From contig NZ_JAAVUR010000003.1 of assembly GCF_018449545.1 (NCBI RefSeq), positions 62,001 to 126,000 on the forward strand: a stretch of DNA of 64,000 nucleotides, in the 5' to 3' direction. This document shows, in pieces, positions 17,783 through 26,451 of this stretch. The position numbers and the translations under genes are program-made. Every line of letters begins with the position of its first letter. The stretch's first letter is position 1. The DNA is from Granulicella sp. dw_53 (GTDB lineage Bacteria; Acidobacteriota; Terriglobia; Terriglobales; Acidobacteriaceae). Below the pieces are notes generated by a model that was given only the letters and a program-made list of their open reading frames with translations, was not told the origin of the DNA and did not search any database.

Positions 17783-18559
17783 CGTACCTTTTTACTTATC
17801 GCGCTCTTTGCCGCCTTTCAATCGCCGGGTGTGGACCCCCGCATCGGGTCGTGGGCACTTGTCTCCGCGCAGTCCAGCATGGACCCAGCCAACCAGCTCT
17901 CGATTACGCCTGCTCAGAACGGGACGCACGTCGTCATGTCTGGCGAAACCCATCTCGATTTCACGGCGAACCCAAACGGACATCAGGCGCCGGCGCCGGA
18001 CAATCTGGGGTTCAATCAGATTGAGCTGCACCGGATTGACAAGCACCAGGCGGAGGTCAGGGAGATGAAGGATGGAGTTCTAGTGGCTACCGTTCGCGAG
18101 AAGCTCTCGAAGGATGGGACTGAGTTGACGAGCACTACGTCCGCCGTTGGCCATACTCCGAAGCTCACTGTGTGGACGCGGACCGGGGGAACGAAAGATC
18201 CAAAGGATCCGTTTGCGGGCAATTGGACGCAGGATCTGAGCAAGACACGGATGCGACAAGGCTTGCCGTTGAAGATCGAAGCGGATGGCAGCGGCGGCGT
18301 GCGTTTTCTAGGCGCCTACAGCTACACTGCCCGCTTTGATGGCAAGCCGTATGACCTGAAGAATTCGCGGAACGATACGGTCTCGCTTCAGCTCGTCGAT
18401 CCGCACACGGTGGATACGATCTCCAAGCGCGACAACCAGGTCACGCAGAAGGATCGCTGGCAGGTCTCCATGGATGGGCAGCAGATGACGCTAGTCAGCA
18501 CATCGACGTTGGAGACCGGCCAGCATATTACCGAGAAGCTCGTATTCAAGAAGCAGTGA
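17780..18559 (+). CDS. Secreted protein of unknown function, probable AUU start
   Basis: With the ATT at 17780 the protein has 259 residues and opens with a plausible signal peptide (MRTFLLIALFAAFQSPG). A standard-codon start at GTG 17831 gives 242 residues and removes it. The mature part has two similar halves, each beginning with a G-x-W segment (DPRIGSWALVSAQSSMDPAN; DPFAGNWTQDLSKTRMRQGL) followed by beta-rich sequence, suggesting a duplicated lipocalin-like or beta-barrel fold. I do not recognise a family. It diverges from the MMPL exporter, and its last 14 bp overlap the 3' end of the opposing acyl-AMP ligase gene. Lipid binding in the periplasm is only a guess. Confidence 0.75.
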   Translation: MRTFLLIALFAAFQSPGVDPRIGSWALVSAQSSMDPANQLSITPAQNGTHVVMSGETHLDFTANPNGHQAPAPDNLGFNQIELHRIDKHQAEVREMKDGVLVATVREKLSKDGTELTSTTSAVGHTPKLTVWTRTGGTKDPKDPFAGNWTQDLSKTRMRQGLPLKIEADGSGGVRFLGAYSYTARFDGKPYDLKNSRNDTVSLQLVDPHTVDTISKRDNQVTQKDRWQVSMDGQQMTLVSTSTLETGQHITEKLVFKKQ

Positions 18560-21500
18560 CGGAGAGTGCATTGGAGTCAACGAGCACATCGCTCGTCGAC
18601 TCCTCACGGTCTTCCCGAACTACAACGGAGATGATGCCTTTGCGGTTCATGAATTTCAGAATGCCATCGACCGTATCTTCGAGCGACGGGTCCGGTCTGC
18701 CCCATGCGGAGGCGTCCCGCGCCGCCTGGTACGTTGAACTGTCGTAGCGCTTGAACTCCATCGACGAGATGTTGTCGACTGAACCCACCAGGAAGTCCAG
18801 CAGCGGGAAGAGAAGATCTTCTTTGCGGCAACGGCGGATAAGCTCCGGCACGAACTCCGGCAGGGTGAAGGCGTCGAACTGACGCCCCGTCGATTCCGTG
18901 ATCAGACGCGTGATGTCTGTCATGTTCGAGTAGTCGTCTCGCACCACATGGAACGTCTGATTTGCCGTGCCGGGGCTGGTGGAGATCGCAACGATGTTGT
19001 TCGCAACGATGTCCGCCGGGACGAAGCTGACCTGGTTGAGCGTGTCGACGCCGATACCGTGATTTACCATGAAAGCAACCAGGCGAACGGCGATATCGAA
19101 GTTGTTGCCGCCGCCATCGACGGATGGGCTCACCAGAGCCGGCCGGAAGAGGCGCACAGACAGTCCGCGGCGTTGCGCCTCGAATACGACGCGCTCCGCG
19201 ACCCACTTGGTCTGGCTGTAACCAAAGTCGAGCAGCTCCATGTTTGCGTTCGAGTCGGTCTCGTACAGGACGGCTTTAACCGCCCAGCCAAAGATGAACG
19301 TCGTCGAAACGTAGTTGAACTCCTTCGAACGGCCTTCAAAGGCCAACCGTAGGATCTCATTCGTTCCGAGCACATTCGCGTCGCGCATCATGTCGTAGTT
19401 GAACAGGTAGTTTACGGTGGCGCCGTTATGGAAGATCGTGTCGATTTCGGTGGTGAGGAGGTCCCAGGTCTCCTGCATGAGTCCCAGACTTGGCTGTCCC
19501 AGATCGCCGCAGACAGGAACGACGCGAGCCTCGAACATCTCCATCAGATCCTCAGATACTGCTCCCATCGAATGCATCGCAGCTCTCAGGCGTTGTTTGC
19601 CCTGTACTTCGTCGGAGGAGCGCACGAGCACATGGATCGTCGCCTTCGTCTGCTCCAGCAGGCTCTTCATCAGGAATGGCCCGATAAAGCCAGTGCCGCC
19701 GGTAAGCAGGATTTGGCGCGGACAGGGTATCTTTGGCAAGGGCACAGGCGGTGGCGGCTCGAAGAGCAGCTTCGTATCCTCCCGCATCATCTGCATCTCC
19801 AGTGCGTTCTGCTCCTCGCGGAAGGCAGCAAGGAACGTACGCAGATGAAGCAGCGCTTCTTCAGGAGCGTTCTCCAGTTGCTCTGCAAGACCGAATAATT
19901 CGGCTACACTGACCCTCTGAACCAGCCCGATGTCGACCTGACGTGCGAGCAGCCCCGCGCCCTTATCTTTGAGTAGCTCCTTCAATTCGTGCATGAACCC
20001 GACCAGATCCAGCGAATCCAGTCCGGCCTCCACGAGGTTGTAGGATTCCTGGCCCGTCAGGTTATACCTTGCCTTCAGCTCGGCAAAGGGAGAGTTCATG
20101 TCAGCAGGAGGGCTCGATGGATCCATGTCACTCTCGCGCGAAAAGTCGGAGAGAACGGTGAACTCACCTGCCATCCACATCTGCTTTGTCTTATGGCGCA
20201 TGATCTTGCCCGAACTGGTTCTAGGTACCGCGCGCGGTGCGATAAGGGCGATCATCGCGACTTCCACGTTCAGATAGTTCCGAACGGCCGCAGCAATCTT
20301 GCGCGGGTCGGGGAGTACCTTGGGGCTCTTCACTTCTACAACGATCGCTAATGCCGGTTCATTGTCTTCATGGATCTGAAACGCAGCAACGCAGTTATGG
20401 CGAACGAGGCTGGACGATTTCTCCACAACACTTTCGATGTCGTGCGGGTAATAGTTCTGCCCGCGCAGAATGATCATGTCCTTGATGCGGCCGCAGACGT
20501 AGAGTTCTCCTTCATGCATGAATCCGAGGTCGCCGGTCCGCAGGTAGCCGTCGTCATACGGACTATCATCCACAAGCCGTGCCCGGAACTGCTTCAACGT
20601 CAGTTCGGGATTATTCCAATATCCCTGGCACTTACCGTTGCCGGCAACCCATATCTCGCCGATGCGCCCGGGTTCGAGAGCAAAATGCCCTTCTGGGTCG
20701 ACAATTTTGAGATCGAGGCCTTCGAGCGGTACGCCACAACTGACAATCTGCTGGGCCCCATCGATCTCGGATACCTCGGTGGTCATTCGCGCCTTGCCAA
20801 GCGTGAGCGCACGCTTGTTGACGGAGACAATGTTTCGGCCGTGGAGTGTGACGGCGAGCGTGTTCTCCGCCAGGCCATAGGCGACGTAGAAACTCTCCGA
20901 CTTAAGTCCGTAGGCCTGAAAGGTTTCCAGGAATCGCCTGTAGGTATCCGGCTTCACGGGTTCCGCTGCGCACATGAGTACGAGCAGCGAACTCAGATCA
21001 CAGGCCTCCAGCGTCTCCTTGGGGAGCCTGCCGTTGCGCAGACAGTAATCGTAGGCAAAGTTGGGTGCAGCGGTTGAGGTCGCGCGGTACTTGGAGATCG
21101 TCTCGAACCACAGCACCGGCCGCTGGATAAAGTCCATGGGGGCAAAGCCATAGGTTGTACCGCCCCGCAGTGCTGGATACAGATAGCACCCGATCAACCC
21201 CATATCGTGATACTGCGGCAGCCACGAAACTACAATTGGGGCGACGTTCTCGACCACCAGGGCAGCGGTATCCAGAATGTTTTCGTGCGACACGATGACG
21301 CCCTTCGGCTCCATCGTCGAACCCGAAGTGTACTGCAGGAAGAGGATCTTCGAAGGAGCGGCCGGCGGGACGCAGCCTCTTGTCTCCACGAACTCTTCGG
21401 TCGCGATCCACGGCAGACCGGAGATGTAATCGACGTCAACCCCGGAGGTAGAGACGCCGCTTCTTGCGAGGTTCGTCTTTAGCGAGGCGTGATAGTCCCG

Positions 21501-21863
21501 ACTGGTCAGGACACCGGTAGCCTGGCAATCCCTTGCAATGTGGACCATCTTGTACAGCGCACTTTGGAAGCCCCGCGAACTGGGCGGGTACACCGGTACG
21601 GGGATCAATCCGGCGCGTACGCAGCCAAAAAATGCGCAGATCATCTCCAGGCCCGGAGGGTAGGCAAGCAGCAGCCTATCCCCAGCCGCGAAGCCGTCGC
21701 CACTCAATAAATGTCCGGCAATCGCCTCTGTGCGGAGGAGAAATGAAGCGTAAGTGTAACTTTCGATAGGATCGCCGTCCACGTCGAGGTACGAATAAAG
21801 AAGCTTGTCCGGATGCTCATCTGCAAGTATCTGCAATTGCCCCAAAATCGACGTCCTGATCAA
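18546..21863 (-). CDS. Fatty acyl-AMP ligase / acyl carrier / thioester reductase fusion
   Basis: An 1105-residue multidomain enzyme. Residues about 1-590 are a FAAL-type adenylation domain (LQYTSGSTMEPKGVIVSHEN, then YLRTGDLGFMHEGELYVCGR and MIILRGQNYYPHDIE). A carrier domain follows at about 595-670 with the phosphopantetheine Ser near 617 (EAGLDSLDLVG). From about 715 a thioester-reductase domain (extended SDR) has TGGTGFIG, NGATVNYLFNYD and YSQTKWVAER. The order matches carboxylic-acid reductases but with a FAAL front end. Predicted role: activate a fatty acid as acyl-AMP, load the ACP, and release aldehyde or alcohol with NAD(P)H. The start is TTG after GGAGG. It diverges from the desaturase-P450 operon across a 392-bp region. 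Confidence 0.92.
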   Translation of the reverse strand: MIRTSILGQLQILADEHPDKLLYSYLDVDGDPIESYTYASFLLRTEAIAGHLLSGDGFAAGDRLLLAYPPGLEMICAFFGCVRAGLIPVPVYPPSSRGFQSALYKMVHIARDCQATGVLTSRDYHASLKTNLARSGVSTSGVDVDYISGLPWIATEEFVETRGCVPPAAPSKILFLQYTSGSTMEPKGVIVSHENILDTAALVVENVAPIVVSWLPQYHDMGLIGCYLYPALRGGTTYGFAPMDFIQRPVLWFETISKYRATSTAAPNFAYDYCLRNGRLPKETLEACDLSSLLVLMCAAEPVKPDTYRRFLETFQAYGLKSESFYVAYGLAENTLAVTLHGRNIVSVNKRALTLGKARMTTEVSEIDGAQQIVSCGVPLEGLDLKIVDPEGHFALEPGRIGEIWVAGNGKCQGYWNNPELTLKQFRARLVDDSPYDDGYLRTGDLGFMHEGELYVCGRIKDMIILRGQNYYPHDIESVVEKSSSLVRHNCVAAFQIHEDNEPALAIVVEVKSPKVLPDPRKIAAAVRNYLNVEVAMIALIAPRAVPRTSSGKIMRHKTKQMWMAGEFTVLSDFSRESDMDPSSPPADMNSPFAELKARYNLTGQESYNLVEAGLDSLDLVGFMHELKELLKDKGAGLLARQVDIGLVQRVSVAELFGLAEQLENAPEEALLHLRTFLAAFREEQNALEMQMMREDTKLLFEPPPPVPLPKIPCPRQILLTGGTGFIGPFLMKSLLEQTKATIHVLVRSSDEVQGKQRLRAAMHSMGAVSEDLMEMFEARVVPVCGDLGQPSLGLMQETWDLLTTEIDTIFHNGATVNYLFNYDMMRDANVLGTNEILRLAFEGRSKEFNYVSTTFIFGWAVKAVLYETDSNANMELLDFGYSQTKWVAERVVFEAQRRGLSVRLFRPALVSPSVDGGGNNFDIAVRLVAFMVNHGIGVDTLNQVSFVPADIVANNIVAISTSPGTANQTFHVVRDDYSNMTDITRLITESTGRQFDAFTLPEFVPELIRRCRKEDLLFPLLDFLVGSVDNISSMEFKRYDSSTYQAARDASAWGRPDPSLEDTVDGILKFMNRKGIISVVVREDREESTSDVLVDSNALSVTAS

Positions 21864-22255
21864 TCAGCGATCCTCCAAGAAGGTACGAACACATCCACCG
21901 GCGAAACGTCTCGCGCTGAGAGCGAGTTGGAGCAGAATTGAATCGCTAAGCAGTACAGAGGAGTGCTATTCCGACTATACGCGTTCCACCTTCCTCAGCA
22001 ACTGCGCCTTTTCCGCCGCTAGGTCGGGAAACTTTCATCTTATGGAGGGAAGGGATCAGACCTGCGGAAAAGCCAGTCCCATTCTGGGTCGATGCAGTTG
22101 TCCAGGATTCCTAAAGTGTCATGAGTCATCATCGTAGCAAACCATTTGACAACGCCATGGTCTGATCTTCATAGATTGTGTGGCGGTTTCGCTCTAGAAT
22201 CACTATACGAGGCGATGGCCAGGCCTAATTCACCAGAATCGCGGGGGCAAGACTA
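21864..22255. other. Divergent promoter region, ligase versus desaturase
   Basis: No gene seen. This 392-bp region separates the minus-strand FAAL-ACP-reductase from the plus-strand desaturase-P450 set and should hold both promoters. A plus-strand TTGACA occurs at 22145. No clear inverted-repeat operator was found. Confidence 0.6.
22145..22174 (+). promoter_or_regulatory. Candidate sigma70 promoter of desaturase-P450 operon
   Basis: A perfect -35 TTGACA (22145-22150) with a weak -10 (TCATAG or CATAGA) 17-18 nt later. It is about 80 nt upstream of the desaturase start. Confidence 0.4.
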
Positions 22256-23389
22256 ATGGCTGCAGCGCACGGAACGATTGCTGACGATCCGGAGACGGCA
22301 GATCTTATGCAGATGGAAACCTCAGTTTCGTCGAGAATCGAACCGGCAAGCGCGTCTTCCTTTCCGAAGGTTCTACGGCGGCGTCTGGACAGGTTCTTCG
22401 CGGACGCGGCTCTGTCTCCCAAAGCAGACCCGATGATGTGGGGGAAGATCGCCATCGGAATGGCCGTGCTGGCCGGCAGTTGGGTAGCCCTGTATACGTT
22501 CGATCCAACTTCGTGGAAGTTCATTGGTTTGTATGTTTTAGGTGGCCTTGCGCAGACATTTCTTCTGCTAAATATTGCCCATGATAGCAATCACAATGCC
22601 ATTTCGTCCCGTCCAGTCGTCAACAAAACACTGAATTACGTCTTCGATCTGTGCGGTATTAGTTCGTACATGTGGCGTATTCTCCACCACAGAGGACACC
22701 ACTCCTGCATCAATCTGCACGGCGAAGACGATGCGATTGAGGGACGCGGTCTGTTCCGCTTTACACCGCACGACGCTCGTACCCCTTTGCATCGTTTCCA
22801 ACACATCTACGCGCTGTTTCTTTATGCGCTATTCTCGCTTGAGTACGTGTTTGTGCGGGACTTCCAAAGCTTCTTCTCCCCGGGTCACGACTATCTGACG
22901 CGAACGAAACATCCCTTGCGAGAATATGTGATCCTGTTTGCAGGTAAAGCCTTCTACCTCATGTACATGCTGGTGTTGCCGATCATGGTGATGAAAGAGT
23001 CGCTCCTGCTGGTTCTGGCAGCCTTCTTCGTTGTTCATCTCATCGTAGGTCTCAGCGTTGTGCTTGTTTTTCAGACGACGCACGTCATAGAGGATACGTA
23101 TTTTCCTCTGCATCGCAGTGAGTTTGAAAACGGCGTATATCACGTCTTCGCTACCACCGCCGACTATGCAACAGAGAACCCGCTTGTCGGTTGGCTTGTG
23201 GGTGGACTCAATCATCACGTCGTGCACCACCTTTGCCCATACGTGTGCCATACCCACTACGCTCCTCTGACACGCATCGTGAAGGAGACCGCCGAAGAGT
23301 TTGGCGTACCGTATCGGCAGCATAGCACCATGACGAAGGCGATCTGGCATCATCTACTGCTGCTGAAACAGCTAGGGAACGAAAACTGA
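22256..23389 (+). CDS. Membrane fatty acid desaturase (three-His-box)
   Basis: A 377-residue di-iron membrane desaturase. The three histidine boxes are present: HDSNH (about residue 109), HHRGHH (about 144) and HHVVHH (about 320). They are separated by hydrophobic helix pairs (IAIGMAVLAGSWVALY; AFYLMYMLVLPIMVM; LLVLAAFFVVHLIVGLSVVL). The boxes match the acyl-lipid/acyl-CoA desaturase superfamily (DesA3/linoleoyl-CoA-like); hydroxylases and acetylenases share them, so the exact oxidation cannot be read from sequence. The stop overlaps the ATG of a 33-codon ORF (TGATG), which in turn overlaps the P450 start. It faces the FAAL-ACP-reductase gene, suggesting it may act on ACP-bound acyl chains, as in JamABC-type systems. 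Confidence 0.92.
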   Translation: MAAAHGTIADDPETADLMQMETSVSSRIEPASASSFPKVLRRRLDRFFADAALSPKADPMMWGKIAIGMAVLAGSWVALYTFDPTSWKFIGLYVLGGLAQTFLLLNIAHDSNHNAISSRPVVNKTLNYVFDLCGISSYMWRILHHRGHHSCINLHGEDDAIEGRGLFRFTPHDARTPLHRFQHIYALFLYALFSLEYVFVRDFQSFFSPGHDYLTRTKHPLREYVILFAGKAFYLMYMLVLPIMVMKESLLLVLAAFFVVHLIVGLSVVLVFQTTHVIEDTYFPLHRSEFENGVYHVFATTADYATENPLVGWLVGGLNHHVVHHLCPYVCHTHYAPLTRIVKETAEEFGVPYRQHSTMTKAIWHHLLLLKQLGNEN

Positions 23390-23490
23390 TGCAACATATC
23401 GTATCGATCACAGCGGATACGCGGTTAAGCGCAGCAAGCGTCACGAAACTCCCTGCGGTTCGAGGGGACAATCAGAAAGGCTGGGCATGA
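23389..23490 (+). CDS. 33-residue micro-ORF between desaturase and P450
   Basis: ATG at 23389 shares its A with the desaturase stop (TGATG), and the TGA at 23488-23490 overlaps the P450 ATG (ATGA). The peptide starts MQHIVSITADTRLSAASV and ends NQKGWA. It has no transmembrane segment or known motif. AGGGA lies about 11 nt upstream. The exact double overlap supports translation, either as a small protein or as a coupling peptide that delivers ribosomes to the P450 start. Chance occurrence of an open 33-codon frame is possible. Confidence 0.45.
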   Translation: MQHIVSITADTRLSAASVTKLPAVRGDNQKGWA

Positions 23491-24848
23491 CCTCGTCCAC
23501 GCTCATCCCTGCCGTTTCACGTTGGCGATCCCTCGCGGATTCGCGCGCCATGGCAAGCAACCCTGTGCAGATTTTATCGAAATATAGCGAAGTCTTCGGC
23601 GATACCTTCCGGTTCTATCTGGGAGGCATCAAGGAAGCGATCGTAACCATCGACCCTGCGGTGATCCAGCATGTGTTGAAGACCAACGCGGAGAACTATC
23701 GGAAATCTGAGATTCAGGTCAAGCGGATGGGCCACTTCCTCGGCAAGGGCCTTCTCACAACCCATGGTGAAGCCTGGAAGACGCAACGCCGCCTCATCCA
23801 AAAGGGCTTTGATCGCAAGCAGCTCGACGCGCTGTCTGTCATCATGCAGGACTCTCTCTCGGAGTCGCTGGCAGACTTCGATCAGCAGATCCGCAGCGGA
23901 CCTGTCGATATCTACCCACACTTGATGAAGATGACGTTTGCAATGGTTGCCCGCTCGCTATTCGGAGCACGACTGAAGGACGAGGATATCGAACTCGTCA
24001 GCCACACCATTTGTACCGTCCAGGAATTCATCGTGCGGCAGACGCTTCAGCCTTATCTGAACCCCTGGTTCTCTGTCTCGGGCGAGCTCCGCAAGCATGA
24101 AGAGATGCGCACCAACGCCGATGCTGTTCTATTGGAATACATCAAGAAACGCCGTAACGAAGCGCCTGGTCACGATCTTCTACAGACGTTGATGGACGCG
24201 CGTTACACGGATGGCGAGGGTATGAGTGACGAACTCATCCTCAGCGAGAGCATGCAATTGCTGGTAGCAGGCCATGAGACATCGTCCAATGCGCTGTCAT
24301 GGCTGCTTTACCTTCTGAGCTCACGGCCTGGTTGCCTCGAACGGGTACGTCAGGAATTCGATGACGTGCTGGGCGACGCACCCCTCGGTCACGCCGACGT
24401 TCCTAAATTCGTATTTTCAACGCAGGTCATCCAGGAGGCGCTCCGACTGTATCCTCCGTTCTGGATGGTCGATCGCGAGGCAATCGCAGACGACCGTGTA
24501 GGCGACGTCATCATCCCTGCCGATTCCATGGTCATTGTGCATGTGTATGGTGCGCACCATGCGCCAAAGCATTGGCCGGACCCCGAGACATTCGATACGG
24601 ATCGCTTCATCAAGGGAAACGAGAAGCTGCGTGCGCCGTTCACATACCTGCCGTTCGGAGGCGGACCGCGAGGCTGCATCGGTAATAACTATGCGATGCT
24701 GCAGATACTGATGATCTTGAGCGACCTGCTTAGAAGATATGACTTCCAGATCGTGCCCGGCCAAACGATCGAAGCCCGGCCAATGGTGATCCTGCGGCCG
24801 GAGCACGGTATTCGCATGACCTTTACTAATATCCTTGTAAACGCCTAG
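23487..24848 (+). CDS. Cytochrome P450
   Basis: A 453-residue soluble-type P450. The I-helix oxygen-binding motif AGHETSS is at about 261-267, the K-helix ExxR (EALR) at about 317-320, and PERF-type residues in the stretch PETFDTDRF. The heme-binding loop [10 protein letters not shown] has the axial Cys near residue 397. The N-terminus is not a clear membrane anchor. Overall it resembles CYP102/CYP4-like fatty acid hydroxylases, but subfamily assignment from memory is unsafe. AAAGG precedes the ATG, which overlaps the micro-ORF stop. No ferredoxin or reductase gene is nearby, so redox partners must come from elsewhere. It probably oxidises the same acyl chain as the desaturase. Confidence 0.93.
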   Translation: MTSSTLIPAVSRWRSLADSRAMASNPVQILSKYSEVFGDTFRFYLGGIKEAIVTIDPAVIQHVLKTNAENYRKSEIQVKRMGHFLGKGLLTTHGEAWKTQRRLIQKGFDRKQLDALSVIMQDSLSESLADFDQQIRSGPVDIYPHLMKMTFAMVARSLFGARLKDEDIELVSHTICTVQEFIVRQTLQPYLNPWFSVSGELRKHEEMRTNADAVLLEYIKKRRNEAPGHDLLQTLMDARYTDGEGMSDELILSESMQLLVAGHETSSNALSWLLYLLSSRPGCLERVRQEFDDVLGDAPLGHADVPKFVFSTQVIQEALRLYPPFWMVDREAIADDRVGDVIIPADSMVIVHVYGAHHAPKHWPDPETFDTDRFIKGNEKLRAPFTYLPFGGGPRGCIGNNYAMLQILMILSDLLRRYDFQIVPGQTIEARPMVILRPEHGIRMTFTNILVNA

Positions 24849-25145
24849 GCACTTTATTGCGAACCCGGATCTGCTAGCGCTTCTCAAGCAGACTTCCCCT
24901 TGCGGAAGGCGATCGCGAGATAAAATCCGGCAGATCACCGCACTGGTTTCAGACGGGGCGAAAAGCCGATTACGAGATGCAGCTTAAAGCTCATCTCCCG
25001 ACGGGTAGTCACTCTGTATCGCACTACGCTTTGAGATCACCCGGGGACTTATCGAGCGCCGCTCTTCGATATTTTGCCGGCGTTGTTCCCGTGTTCAAGT
25101 GGAAAGTTCGTATGAACGCGCTTATAATTTTCCCCTTAGCCCATA
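24849..25145. other. Convergent intergenic region
   Basis: Nearly 300 bp between the 3' ends of the P450 and an amidohydrolase. I see no gene, strong hairpin or repeat. Confidence 0.5.
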
Positions 25146-26384
25146 TCAGAGACCATTCGGTCCCAGAACAATAGAACTTTCGCCAGGAGCCAAATGAATA
25201 TTTTTATAAACCCGGCCGCCCTTCATTACAAAAACTACGCGGCGAACGTTTAATATATCTGCAATAGGATCGCCGTCTGTGGCAATGATATCTGCCTGCA
25301 TTCCGGGTGCAATCGAGCCGATCTGATCTTGTAATCCGAGTGATTCCGCAGCAAACGAAGTAGCTCCATTGATTGCGTCCATGGCAGGCTGTCCCCCGTC
25401 ACGAACCCGATAAACCATTTCTTCCGCGTTGCGCCCATGTGCGCCCGCTCCTCCATCTGTTCCAAAGACCATCTTGACGTGTTTTGCCATCGCTCGGTGA
25501 AATGTATCAATTCCAACAGGAATACCTTTCTGCATGAAGTCAAAGCCAGCGGCATCGAAATTACCTACATTAAGATATCTGTCCTTATTCTCAATATAGT
25601 TATGCAGCAGCAGCCCCCAGTTTGGATCGAAGTAAGTTCCATGCTGCACCATCAGATCTAAAACTTCGTCGGTCAAATAGTTGCCATGCTCTATCGCCGT
25701 GCAACCTGCCAATACAGCCATCTTCGCCCCTTCGGGCCCTTGTGCGTGGACGATAACCCGCTTCCCAAGTTTTTTAGCCACTCCGCACGCTGCGTCGATC
25801 TGTTCTTGATTGAGAGTGGGAGCCCCTCCTTCACGAATACTCTTCGTTGCAAAAAGCTTTATAAAGTCAGCGCCATCCGCAACTTGCTTTCTAACCTGAT
25901 CACGTATCTCATCCGGTGTTCCTTTCATGATTGGATTTAGTGAGGTCAGAATACGAGGTAACGGAATTGGATCCATATCGAACTCGCGCAGATATTTATC
26001 CTGGAATGAACCCGGACTTTGGACGGTGGTAAACCCGCCCATCATAGTCAAATAGGCATTCTCAGCTTCAGAGAGTATGGCTGTTTCGACAGGAGTGTCT
26101 TTGAGGTGCGAAGCCCGATGGGTTTGGCGATCGAAGTACGCTGCAATGTGGGTATGGGTATCGATCCACCCTGGCATCACGGTCAGCGTAGATAGATCGT
26201 ATGTGGCTTTCTTGATTGACGGGTCTATTCTTACAATTTTTCCTCCTTCAATCACGAGGGTCGTATTGTGCAACACCGCACCTTTGCCATCAATTAACGT
26301 TCCAGCACGAACAGTTATCTGCTGGGCAGCAGCCATCCCACAGAGAAGCATCAATGCGGCGCTTCCCACCTTTGTCAGCTTCAT
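25146..26384 (-). CDS. Secreted amidohydrolase (prolidase/imidazolonepropionase-like), copy 1
   Basis: A 412-residue metal-dependent hydrolase with a signal peptide (MKLTKVGSAALMLLCGMAAA), so it acts outside the cytoplasm. Metal-site motifs are visible: DTHTHIA (first His pair), the candidate carboxylated Lys in DFIKLF, VIVHAQG, AIEHG and the late Asp in VFGTDGG. A short beta-sandwich is formed by both ends (AGTLIDGKG; ADIIATDGDPIADI). The start at 26384 follows AGGAG. It is about four-fifths identical by eye to the gene at 28172-29410 and has the same length. In context (TonB receptor, M20-like peptidase) it probably cleaves a peptide-like substrate; Xaa-Pro dipeptidases belong to this family. 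Confidence 0.9.
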   Translation of the reverse strand: MKLTKVGSAALMLLCGMAAAQQITVRAGTLIDGKGAVLHNTTLVIEGGKIVRIDPSIKKATYDLSTLTVMPGWIDTHTHIAAYFDRQTHRASHLKDTPVETAILSEAENAYLTMMGGFTTVQSPGSFQDKYLREFDMDPIPLPRILTSLNPIMKGTPDEIRDQVRKQVADGADFIKLFATKSIREGGAPTLNQEQIDAACGVAKKLGKRVIVHAQGPEGAKMAVLAGCTAIEHGNYLTDEVLDLMVQHGTYFDPNWGLLLHNYIENKDRYLNVGNFDAAGFDFMQKGIPVGIDTFHRAMAKHVKMVFGTDGGAGAHGRNAEEMVYRVRDGGQPAMDAINGATSFAAESLGLQDQIGSIAPGMQADIIATDGDPIADILNVRRVVFVMKGGRVYKNIHLAPGESSIVLGPNGL

Positions 26385-26451
26385 TCCTATTCTCCTGAGT
26401 TTGAATCTATTCAAAGACGAATTAAAAGTACTTATGCGTTATAGGACTACT

